Shown here piece after piece: positions 1-7,430 of a stretch of DNA of 64,000 nt. The stretch is from the NCBI RefSeq assembly GCF_001514265.1, contig NZ_KQ948995.1:186001-250000 (forward strand), written 5' to 3'. The notes under the pieces are model-generated. The model ran no database searches. It saw only the letters and a list, made by a program, of their open reading frames with translations, and was not told where the DNA came from. How positions within the stretch are numbered: position 1 is the first letter of the stretch; every line of letters starts with the position of its first letter. Origin of the DNA: Streptomyces resistomycificus. Lineage in GTDB: Bacteria; Actinomycetota; Actinomycetes; Streptomycetales; Streptomycetaceae. The translations under genes were made by a program, and so were the position numbers.

Positions 1-1329
1 GTCCTTGGTGGACAGCTCCAGGTAGAAGTCGGTGAGTCCGTAGTCGCGCAGCAGGCCGAGGACGAAGGTGAGCGTCTTGTCGAGCTCCTCGGACATCTGC
101 TCACGTGTGCAGTAGATGTGCGCGTCGTCCTGGGTGAAGCCGCGGGCCCGGGTCAGGCCGTGCACGACGCCCGACTTCTCGTACCGGTACACGGTCCCGA
201 ACTCGAAGAGGCGCAGCGGCAGTTCACGGTACGAGCGGCCGCGCGCGTCGAAGATCAGGTTGTGCATCGGGCAGTTCATGGGCTTGAGGTAGTAGTCCAC
301 GCCCTCGTCGAGCTGCATGGGCGGGTACATGCCGTCGGCGTACCAGTCCAGGTGGCCCGAGGTCTCGAAGAGCTTCCCCTTCGTCGCGTGCGGGGTGTAG
401 ACGAACTCGTAGCCCTCCTCCTCGTGGCGGCGGCGCGAGTAGTCCTCCATGACCCGGCGGATGATGCCGCCCTTGGGGTGGAAGACGGCGAGGCCGGAGC
501 CGATCTGCTCGGGGATCGAGAACAGGTCGAGCTCGGAGCCCAGCTTGCGGTGGTCGCGCTTCTCGGCCTCGGCGAGGAAGTCGAGGTGCGCCTTCAGCTC
601 GTCCTTGGTCGGCCACGCGGTGCCGTAGATGCGCTGGAGCATCGGGTTCTTCTCGCTGCCGCGCCAGTAGGCGGCCGCGTTGCGCATCAGCTTGAACGCC
701 GGGATGTTGCGGGTCGTCGGCAGGTGGGGACCGCGGCAGAGGTCCTTCCAGCACAGGTCGCCGGTCTTCGCGTCGAGGTTGTCGTAGATGGTGAGCTCGC
801 CGGCTCCCACCTCGACGTCCGCGCCGTCGTCGCTCGAAGCGGAACCCTTGAGGCCGATCAGCTCCAGCTTGTACGGCTCGTCGGCCAGTTCCTCGCGGGC
901 GGCCTCGTCCGTGACCACACGGCGGGCGAAGCGCTGGCCGCGCTTCTGGATCTCCTGCATCTTCTTCTCGACGGCCTTGAGATCCTCGGGCGTGAACGGC
1001 TTCTCGACGTCGAAGTCGTAGTAGAAGCCGTCCTTGACCGGCGGGCCGATGCCCAGCTTGGCCTCGGGGAAGAGCTCCTGCACGGCCTGCGCCATGACGT
1101 GCGCGGTGGAGTGGCGCAGGATGTCGAGGCCGTCCTTGGAGGAGATCTCGACGCCCTCGACGGACTCGCCGTCCTGGAGCGCGTACGACAGGTCCTTGAG
1201 CTCCCCGCTCACGCGCGCGGCGATGATCGAGCGCTCGCCGGCGAAGAGCTCGGCAGCCGTAGTGCCCGTCGTCACCACGCGCTCTTCCCGCTCGGAATCG
1301 CGATGGATGATCACACGGACGTCTGACAC
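1..1329 (-). CDS. thrS: Threonyl-tRNA synthetase, 5' part (C-terminus beyond left edge)
   Basis: Cytoplasmic class II enzyme that charges tRNA-Thr. The window holds the first 443 residues. An N-terminal TGS domain (about 1-65) is followed by the tRNA-SAD editing domain, with HSTAHVMAQ near residue 72 and CRGPH further on. The catalytic core starts near residue 270, and the zinc-ligand cysteine lies in MNCPMHN (about 350). Class II motif 2 is visible as ELPLRLFEFGTVYRYE. The GTG start at 1329 has an AGGAG ribosome site about 7 bases upstream. Anticodon-binding sequences and the stop lie outside the window. The identity is secure. Confidence 0.97.
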   Translation of the reverse strand, partial: MSDVRVIIHRDSEREERVVTTGTTAAELFAGERSIIAARVSGELKDLSYALQDGESVEGVEISSKDGLDILRHSTAHVMAQAVQELFPEAKLGIGPPVKDGFYYDFDVEKPFTPEDLKAVEKKMQEIQKRGQRFARRVVTDEAAREELADEPYKLELIGLKGSASSDDGADVEVGAGELTIYDNLDAKTGDLCWKDLCRGPHLPTTRNIPAFKLMRNAAAYWRGSEKNPMLQRIYGTAWPTKDELKAHLDFLAEAEKRDHRKLGSELDLFSIPEQIGSGLAVFHPKGGIIRRVMEDYSRRRHEEEGYEFVYTPHATKGKLFETSGHLDWYADGMYPPMQLDEGVDYYLKPMNCPMHNLIFDARGRSYRELPLRLFEFGTVYRYEKSGVVHGLTRARGFTQDDAHIYCTREQMSEELDKTLTFVLGLLRDYGLTDFYLELSTKD

Positions 1330-1450
1330 CGGTCTCTCCTGACTGAAGGTGGGGTGCGGCGCCATACCGGGAGCGCGCGCATGAGAAGGATCGTACCGAC
1401 CCGGCACCGCGCACCGCGAAACGGATGACCGCCGCCCCGCTCCGCCCGCC

Positions 1451-2683
1451 TCAGTCCCCTCCGCAGGCCTCCTCGAAGAAGGCCGCGATCTCGGAGTTGT
1501 CCTGCAGTGACTTCATCAGCCGGTCCCGCTCGGCCTCGTCGACCTGCACCGGTGCGACCCCGGAGGCGTCCGTGAGCCGCCGGAAGCCTCCCCGGCTCTC
1601 CAGCCGCCCGTGCACCCGCACCGGCAGCCCGACGAGGTGCGCGTGCCCGGCGATCCGGTACGACTCCTCGTCCAGCGTCAGCCGCAGGTGCGGGATCTCG
1701 GCGCCCGCGATCACCCGCAGCCGTACCGATCCCTCGCCGCGCGCCCCCGACCGGTGCATCCGGACCACCGCGCCCGTGATCCGCACCGGCACGGAGGGTT
1801 CCGCACGCAGATAGCGGGCCCCGGCCTCACGCAGCACGGGCAGGTCGCCGGGCGAGAACTCGACGGCCTCGGCACGGGCCGCGCACCCTGCGGGCACACC
1901 GGCCGCCGGCGCCCAGTCCACGCCGACACGCGCGCCCTCCGTACCGCGCACGAGGGCGATCAGTGCCTCCGTGAGCTCGCGGCTGACGCCGGCCTCGACG
2001 GCGCCGTCGAAGGCGTCCATGCCGCCGGTGGCCCGCTGGTAGTCGACGGCCTCGCGGGCGGCGTACAGGGCCTGGTGCAGGCGTACGGCGAGCGGACGGG
2101 CGGTCGCGACGGGCGCGAAGGCGGTGAGGCGACCGCCGCTCGCGGAGCCCACGAGGACGTCTGCCAGGGAGGCGGCGGCGGTGCGGCGGTAGCGGGCGCC
2201 GTAGTAGCCCGCACGCGCGCGCGTGGCGAGCGCTCCGGCGAGCAGCATCTGGCGGGCCGCCGCGCGCAGCTGTTCCTCGACCGTCCAGGCGGTGACTTCG
2301 GCGGGGCCCGTCGGGACGTCCTGCCACCAGCGGATCTCGTCGCTGGGCACGGCGAGGGAGACCAGCACCTCGCGCGCGGAGGGCGTCCCGCTGCGGGCGA
2401 GGGCGAGCAACGCCTCGGCGAGCAGGTCCTCGCTGTCGGGGAAGGCCCGGCTCTCGGGCACCAGCAGGCTCGTCGCACCGGCGCCCGGACCGGGCGGGGT
2501 CCAGCGGCCGTACCGTCCGGCCGCTCCCCCGCGCCGCTGCCAGCCGTGCCGGCGCAGCAGGGCGCCGAGCACGGCGGGGTCGACGTCGCCGGGCTCGGGG
2601 GGACGGTTCCAGGCCGCGCCGAGGGGTTCGGCGGGATGCGGTCGTACGGGCCGCAGCGGCTCTTCCAGCGGGCGGTGCGTCAT
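1451..2683 (-). CDS. Conserved hypothetical protein, 410 aa
   Basis: Unrecognised cytoplasmic protein rich in Arg, Ala and Gly, with no signal peptide or membrane segment. Its C-terminal 100 residues look like a compact beta-rich domain (VPVRITGAVVRMHRSG, then HLVGLPVRVHGRLESRGG), possibly OB-like. The acidic tail ends in AAFFEEACGGD. ATG at 2683 has GGGAGG upstream and overlaps the stop of the preceding gene by ATGA (2680-2683). The two are therefore translationally coupled and probably work together. No function is proposed. Confidence 0.8.
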   Translation of the reverse strand: MTHRPLEEPLRPVRPHPAEPLGAAWNRPPEPGDVDPAVLGALLRRHGWQRRGGAAGRYGRWTPPGPGAGATSLLVPESRAFPDSEDLLAEALLALARSGTPSAREVLVSLAVPSDEIRWWQDVPTGPAEVTAWTVEEQLRAAARQMLLAGALATRARAGYYGARYRRTAAASLADVLVGSASGGRLTAFAPVATARPLAVRLHQALYAAREAVDYQRATGGMDAFDGAVEAGVSRELTEALIALVRGTEGARVGVDWAPAAGVPAGCAARAEAVEFSPGDLPVLREAGARYLRAEPSVPVRITGAVVRMHRSGARGEGSVRLRVIAGAEIPHLRLTLDEESYRIAGHAHLVGLPVRVHGRLESRGGFRRLTDASGVAPVQVDEAERDRLMKSLQDNSEIAAFFEEACGGD

Positions 2684-3246
2684 GGTCTGCCTCCCGTGCC
2701 GACCCGCGTCATGATCTCGCAGAGCGCCCGGTCGTCGAAGATGCGCGAGGTCGGTATCCGCACGGTCGTCCGGTTCCGGCCGGTGACGGGGTGCCCGGCG
2801 AGGTTGACCCAGTAGCAGCAGTGCCTGAGGTCGAGCCGGTCGTGGCCGGCCCGCAGCCACTGGTCCTGGGACCGTGGCACGAGCATCACGACCAGGATCT
2901 TGTGCACCGAGACCGGGGTGCGGGCGAGCTTGCGCAGATGGTCGTTGTCGAGCGTGAAGGAGAAGGAGCGGCCGGGAGGGTTCGGCGGGATCTGGTACGT
3001 GCACTTGAGCTGGACCTTGATGGTCACCTCGTCGTCGACGGTGTGCCCGGGCGAGCCGTGGCTGACGTGCCAGTCGATGCCGTTGTCCGGAAAGGGCTGG
3101 GACAGCGAGCAGCCTGCGGCCGCCGCGACCGCGTGCAGGTAGCCGACCTGCAGTGTCTCCATGCAGGCGGTGGTGGCGAGTGTGCCGCGATGAGGGCTGG
3201 TGCGTTCGGGCAGCAGCCCGCCCCGCTCGGGCTGGGCTATCGCCAT
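2680..3246 (-). CDS. DUF4365-type protein
   Basis: A 188-residue protein resembling the DUF4365 family. The central part (DDEVTIKVQLKCTYQIPP) carries the D...(V/I)xxK pattern of the restriction-endonuclease-like fold that this family is thought to share. The following FTLDNDHLRKL and HKILVVMLVP segments also fit. A nuclease-like role is inference only. ATG at 3246 is chosen because GGAAGG lies about 9 bases upstream. The gene is first in a two-gene unit with the downstream hypothetical gene (ATGA overlap). It is divergent from the exonuclease gene at 3439, so the 192-bp gap holds both promoters. Confidence 0.72.
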   Translation of the reverse strand: MAIAQPERGGLLPERTSPHRGTLATTACMETLQVGYLHAVAAAAGCSLSQPFPDNGIDWHVSHGSPGHTVDDEVTIKVQLKCTYQIPPNPPGRSFSFTLDNDHLRKLARTPVSVHKILVVMLVPRSQDQWLRAGHDRLDLRHCCYWVNLAGHPVTGRNRTTVRIPTSRIFDDRALCEIMTRVGTGGRP

Positions 3247-3438
3247 GACGAACAGCCTTCCAAGCCAAGTGATATGCCCAGACCTGGGCCGGGTGAATCC
3301 CACACCGGGTCGCTGAACTGCAAAGACCCGTACTCCTGTTGTGTCCTTCCGGCGTACGGCGCAAACAGCCCGGGTATCACCAAACGGGGCAGAAGACGGG
3401 GCGTCAGCTGCCGTGGGTGAACGAGGGGTTGTGTTGCT

Positions 3439-4164
3439 ATGGCTTGTTGGTACGAAGGGCCCCTGGCCGCTTTCGACACGGAGACCACGGGCGTGGACGT
3501 GCAGACCGACCGGATCGTGTCGGCCGCCGTCGTCGTCCAGGACGCCCCGGGGACCCGGCCGCGGGTGACCCGGTGGCTGGTGAACCCGGGGGTGCCGGTG
3601 CCCGCCGGGGCGACGGAGGTGCACGGACTGACGGAGGAGCATCTGCAGCGCAACGGCCGCTGGCCGGCTCCGGTGATGTACGAGATAGCCGAGGCGCTGG
3701 CCGAGCAGGCCGCGGCGGGCCGTCCCCTGGTGGTGATGAACGCGCCGTTCGATCTGACGCTGCTGGACCGGGAGTTGCGCCGGCACCGTGCCTCGTCGCT
3801 GGAGCGCTGGTTCGAGTCCTCCCCCCTTCTGGTGCTCGACCCGCGGGTCCTGGACAAGCATCTGGACCGCTATCGCAAGGGCCGCCGCACCCTCACGGAC
3901 CTGTGCGCGCACTACGGGGTCTCTCTGGAGGGCGCGCACGACGCGGGCGCCGACGCGCTGGCGGCGCTGGATGTCGTACGGGCGGTGGGGCGCAGGTTCG
4001 CGGCCCGGCTGGAGCGGCTGAGCCCCGCCGAGCTGCACAGCCAGCAGGCGGTGTGGCACGCGGCGCAGGCCCGGGGCCTGCAGGCGTGGTTCGCGCGCAG
4101 CGGCACCGAGGAGGTGGTGGACACGTCGTGGCCGCTGCGTCCGGATCTGCCGGCCGCGGCATGA
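3439..4164 (+). CDS. DnaQ-like DEDD 3'-5' exonuclease
   Basis: 241-residue exonuclease of the DNA polymerase III epsilon type. ExoI is AFDTETTG (Asp13 and Glu15 as metal ligands), ExoII is NAPFD (about 101-105), and ExoIII is HDAGADALA starting near His166, which makes it the DEDDh class. It hydrolyses single-stranded DNA or RNA 3' ends. The protein is short and stands alone, without polymerase or helicase domains, so it is more likely a repair or RNA-trimming exonuclease than the replicative proofreader. The ribosome site is weak (GAGGGG about 12 bases upstream). A strong terminator follows directly. Confidence 0.88.
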   Translation: MACWYEGPLAAFDTETTGVDVQTDRIVSAAVVVQDAPGTRPRVTRWLVNPGVPVPAGATEVHGLTEEHLQRNGRWPAPVMYEIAEALAEQAAAGRPLVVMNAPFDLTLLDRELRRHRASSLERWFESSPLLVLDPRVLDKHLDRYRKGRRTLTDLCAHYGVSLEGAHDAGADALAALDVVRAVGRRFAARLERLSPAELHSQQAVWHAAQARGLQAWFARSGTEEVVDTSWPLRPDLPAAA

Positions 4165-4165
4165 G

Positions 4166-4201
4166 GAAAGCCGGCCCGCTCGACGCGGACCGGCTTTTTC
4201 C
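4166..4201. terminator. Bidirectional intrinsic terminator
   Basis: The arms AAAGCCGG and CCGGCTTT enclose a GC-rich loop, and a T-run follows on the plus strand. The hairpin lies between the convergent exonuclease gene and tRNA-Val, so it can end both transcripts. Confidence 0.8.
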
Positions 4202-4204
4202 CGG

Positions 4205-4276
4205 TGGGCGATACTGGGTTCGAACCAGTGACCTCTTCGGTGTGAACGAAGCGCTCTCCCACTGAGCTAATCGCCC
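4205..4276 (-). tRNA. tRNA-Val (CAC), copy 1
   Basis: Cloverleaf on the minus strand. The acceptor stem GGGCGAT pairs with ATCGCCC and the discriminator is A. The D-arm is AGCTCAGTGGGAGAGC. The anticodon loop TTCACAC is closed by CTTCG/CGAAG, and the T-arm contains GGTTCGAACCC. No CCA is encoded. The copy at 14375-14446 is identical over 72 bases. Confidence 0.97.
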
Positions 4277-4283
4277 GGGAACG

Positions 4284-4320
4284 GACTGAACAATACAGGC
4301 CTGAGCGCCCTTCCTTCAAA
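4284..4320 (-). promoter_or_regulatory. Candidate promoter of tRNA-Val copy 1
   Basis: Reading the minus strand, TTGAAG and TATTGT are 18 bases apart, just upstream of the tRNA. The TATTGTTC element has a counterpart, TAATGTTC, at the same distance before the second tRNA-Val copy. The downstream end of the SRPBCC gene overlaps the -35 region. Confidence 0.4.
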
Positions 4321-4762
4321 CCGCTCGCAGGTACCCGGCCAGACCGCGCCGTCCGGCCCGCATCATCAGCCAGTGGTTGGCGCGGAACACCGGCCGTCCC
4401 GGTACGGCGAACCGCCTCAGCAGCGGCTTGCGCACGTCGACCACCTGTTCGTAGCGGGCCAGGCTGCCCGTGCCGTCCGCGGTGACCGTCCAGCGCGCCC
4501 AGCCGTCGATGTCCCCGGACAGCGCGCTCTCCAGGACCCCGGCCGCCGGGTCGCGCCGCACCTCGCGGGCGGTGAAGGTCATGTCGTACGGCAGCAGGGA
4601 GCGGATGCGCATCACCGCGCTGGTGCCGTCGACGCGTTCCACCTCGCGCACCTGGCGCCACCAGCGCGGATAGTCCTCGGCCTGCTCCAGCGCGGCGTAC
4701 ACGGTGGCGGGCGGCTCGGGCAGCGGCCATCGGCTGTGGAAGCGGTAGCGGGTCCAGTCCAT
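4316..4762 (-). CDS. SRPBCC-family protein
   Basis: 148-residue protein of the START/SRPBCC (Bet v1-like) fold. The pattern is typical of polyketide cyclase or Coq10-like members: SRWPLPEPPATVYAAL at the start, then EDYPRWWRQV, the central FTAREVRRDP, and a C-terminal amphipathic helix. Such proteins bind small hydrophobic ligands. The ligand is unknown. ATG at 4762 begins MDWTRYRF. No good ribosome site precedes it, and an in-frame ATG 13 codons upstream (4801) is the alternative. The gene is divergent from the large membrane protein gene at 4865. Confidence 0.75.
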   Translation of the reverse strand: MDWTRYRFHSRWPLPEPPATVYAALEQAEDYPRWWRQVREVERVDGTSAVMRIRSLLPYDMTFTAREVRRDPAAGVLESALSGDIDGWARWTVTADGTGSLARYEQVVDVRKPLLRRFAVPGRPVFRANHWLMMRAGRRGLAGYLRAV

Positions 4763-4801
4763 GGAAGGAGTCTGCCCGGGCGGGGGCCCCTCGTGCCGCA
4801 T

Positions 4802-4830
4802 ATGAGTACGTACTGAGTACCCGCACTCAT
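4802..4830. promoter_or_regulatory. Possible operator between divergent genes
   Basis: The perfect palindrome AGTACGTACT (4805-4814) overlaps two TGAGTAC direct repeats exactly 11 bp apart (4803-4809 and 4814-4820). The outer arms ATGAGT/ACTCAT frame the block. It lies between the starts of the SRPBCC gene and the membrane-protein gene, so it could serve both. The binding protein is unknown. Confidence 0.35.
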
Positions 4831-4864
4831 GCCCTACGGCGTGACCCGGCCCACACTCCAAGGC

Positions 4865-7423
4865 ATGACGCACATTCCGCCCCCGGCAGAGGAACTGCGG
4901 CTCCTCGATGCCGAACTGTGGCAACTGGACGCCCGACGGGCCCAGTTGCTGGCGCGCCGCGCCTGGCTGGTCGCGGCCCTGCAGTCGGCGCGGCCGGCGC
5001 CCCTCGCACCGTCCGGGCCCACGCCCCTCGGGCCGCCCCGGTCCGAGGCTCCCGCACCCCGGGTCCAGAACGTGCTGCTTGTGCTCGGCGGTGTCCTGCT
5101 CACCATCGCGGCGATCGTGTTCACCCTGGTCAGCTGGGGGCATCTGGGCATCGCCGGACGGTCCGCGGTGCTGGGCGCGGTCACGCTGGCCGCGCTCGCG
5201 GCGCCGGTGCCGCTGCTGAAGCGCGGCCTGCGTTCGACGGCCGAGTCGGTGGCGGGCCTCGGGCTGGCGCTGACGGTGCTCGACGCGTACGCCCTGCACG
5301 AGGTCGCCCTCACCGGGGTGGACGGCACGGGGTACGCGGCGGTCGCCGCGGCCGTGCTCGCGGTGGCGTGGGCCGCGTACGGTCTGCTGCCGGTCACGGG
5401 CGGCCTGCGGCTGCCTCTCCCGGCCGCCCTGGCCTCGGCCCAACTCCCGCTGCTGCTGTGGGCGCTGGCCGCCGACGCCTCGCCCTACGGGGTGACGGCC
5501 GCACTGCTGGTCACGGCAGGGTTCGACACGGGCGTGGCGCTGCGGGCGAGGGCCGGGTCCGTCCGTGTCGCCGCCACCGTCGGCGCGTACGGCACGGGCG
5601 CCTGGGGCGTACTGGCCGCCGGCTGGCTGTCCTGGACGGCCTCCGGCCCGAGCGCCGCCGCCCGTGCGGCGGCGCTCCTCCTCCTCGGAGCGTCGATCAC
5701 GCTGGCCGCGGCCTGGTACGGGGGACGCAGCGCCGCGGGGGCGGGCGGCGCCCCGGCGGGCCGCGACGAGAGCCCCGAGCCCGGCGCCGAGCGGGGACAC
5801 GGCAGGAAGGACGCCCTCGGCCTGGCCGTCACCGCCGGGCTGCTCACGGTCGCCGCGTTCGGCGGTGCGGTACGCCCCGCACTGCCTGAGGCATGGACGG
5901 TCCCGGTCCATCTGGCCTTCGGGATCGCCCTGTTGGCGGCGGTGCGGGCCGTCCGGCTCCCGGAGCCGGTGCGGCACGGCTGCGCGTGGGCCTCGGGCAC
6001 CGTACAGGCGCTGGCGGTGCTGTGGGCCCTGCCCGTGGCCGGTCTGGCACTGCTGGGACCGGTCGGCTGGGTGGAACGCGCCTGGACCGGCGCGCCGTCG
6101 GACGCCCGCGCGGCGGTCACGTTCGACGCGCCCTGGCCGCCGCACACGGGGACGGTCCCCCTCGTACTGGCCGCTGTCGCGGCCGTGCTCGTGCTGGGGG
6201 TCCGCGCCGGGGAGTGGCGCCCTCGCGCGCTGTGCGGCGCGCTCGGCCTGGCCTGGGCGACGGCACTCAGCCTTCCGGCGGTACTCGAACTGCCGTACGC
6301 GGTCGGCCTGGTGACGTTCGGGGTCACGACGGTCGCGGCGCTCGCGGCAGCGGCACTGGCCCTCGAAGCGGTGCCGGTACGGATTGTGCCGGAGGGAGCC
6401 CCCACCGCGGCCGCCCCGCCGGGCGCACCCGCTCAGGCCCCCGCGGCGACGACCGCCGGCGGTCTCCTCCCGCCGCCGGGCCTCACCGCTCTCGTCCTCG
6501 CCCTGGTCACCTCGCTCAGTCTCGCCTTCCTCTCCCTCGCCTCACGGTCCGCGACGCTGACCGTACTGGCCGCCTCGGCCGCGCTGTTCGCGGCGGCCTC
6601 GTGGCGCTCGCGCCTCGCCCCCGCCACGGCTCCGGCCGCGCTCGCCCACGCCACCGCGCTCGCCTGCGCGGCCGGGGCCGCCCTGGACTGGCAGCCGTCA
6701 CACATCGCGCTGCTCGTCCTGACGGTCCCCGCGGCCGCGGCGGTGTGGGCCGCTCGGCTGGGCCGCGCCACGGCCACCGTGCCTGTCGAGGTCGCGGGCG
6801 CCGCCGCGGGCCTGCTCGCCGCCGGCCTCGCCGCCACCGATCCGCCCCTGCTGGCCCTGGTCCTGGCTCTGTGCGCGGTGATCGCCGCGGGCACGGCGAT
6901 CCGTCCGGACCGCCGCCCCGTCGGCTACGCGGCCGCCGCGCTGTTCGTCCTGGCCACCTGGGTCCGCCTGGCGGCCTCGGACGTCGTGACCCCCGAGGCC
7001 TACACGCTCCCGGTCACCGTCCCGGCCCTGCTGATCGGCGGCCTGCGCCGGCGCCGCGACCCGCAGACGTCCTCCTGGACGGCATACGGGCCGGGCCTGG
7101 CCGCCACCCTCCTGCCGAGCCTGGTCGCGGCCTGGGGCGACACGCACTGGACGCGCCCCCTGCTGCTGGGCGCGGCCGCGCTGCTGGTCACCCTGCTGGG
7201 TGCCCGGCACCACCTCCAGGCTCCGCTCCTGCTCGGCGGGTCGGTGCTGGCCCTGGTCGCGCTGCACGAACTCGCGCCCTACCTCGTCCAGGTCACCGAC
7301 GCGCTCCCCCGCTGGGTGCCTCCCGCCCTCGCCGGACTGCTGCTGCTCGCGCTCGGGGCGACGTACGAGCGGCGGATCCGCGATGTCCGACGGGTGCGGG
7401 AGGTCCTGGGAAGGATGAACTAG
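4865..7423 (+). CDS. Large polytopic membrane protein (SCO7613 C-terminal-domain type)
   Basis: 852-residue integral membrane protein. A short N-terminal cytoplasmic helix (LRLLDAELWQLDARRAQLLARR, about 10-30) is followed by a Pro/Arg-rich linker. From about residue 65 onward there are some twenty hydrophobic segments of Ala, Leu, Val and Gly with few charges. This arrangement is typical of the actinobacterial family named after SCO7613, whose function is unknown. The start at 4865 (MTHIPPPAEEL) is preferred over an in-frame ATG at 4829. The stop lies 7 bases from the convergent lyase stop. Confidence 0.78.
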   Translation: MTHIPPPAEELRLLDAELWQLDARRAQLLARRAWLVAALQSARPAPLAPSGPTPLGPPRSEAPAPRVQNVLLVLGGVLLTIAAIVFTLVSWGHLGIAGRSAVLGAVTLAALAAPVPLLKRGLRSTAESVAGLGLALTVLDAYALHEVALTGVDGTGYAAVAAAVLAVAWAAYGLLPVTGGLRLPLPAALASAQLPLLLWALAADASPYGVTAALLVTAGFDTGVALRARAGSVRVAATVGAYGTGAWGVLAAGWLSWTASGPSAAARAAALLLLGASITLAAAWYGGRSAAGAGGAPAGRDESPEPGAERGHGRKDALGLAVTAGLLTVAAFGGAVRPALPEAWTVPVHLAFGIALLAAVRAVRLPEPVRHGCAWASGTVQALAVLWALPVAGLALLGPVGWVERAWTGAPSDARAAVTFDAPWPPHTGTVPLVLAAVAAVLVLGVRAGEWRPRALCGALGLAWATALSLPAVLELPYAVGLVTFGVTTVAALAAAALALEAVPVRIVPEGAPTAAAPPGAPAQAPAATTAGGLLPPPGLTALVLALVTSLSLAFLSLASRSATLTVLAASAALFAAASWRSRLAPATAPAALAHATALACAAGAALDWQPSHIALLVLTVPAAAAVWAARLGRATATVPVEVAGAAAGLLAAGLAATDPPLLALVLALCAVIAAGTAIRPDRRPVGYAAAALFVLATWVRLAASDVVTPEAYTLPVTVPALLIGGLRRRRDPQTSSWTAYGPGLAATLLPSLVAAWGDTHWTRPLLLGAAALLVTLLGARHHLQAPLLLGGSVLALVALHELAPYLVQVTDALPRWVPPALAGLLLLALGATYERRIRDVRRVREVLGRMN

Positions 7424-7430
7424 CCCTCGG

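Noticed and set aside
4763..6145. N-terminal extension of the SRPBCC frame to 609 residues
   Set aside because: It crosses the divergent membrane-protein gene and has no domain; the family domain begins at 4762.
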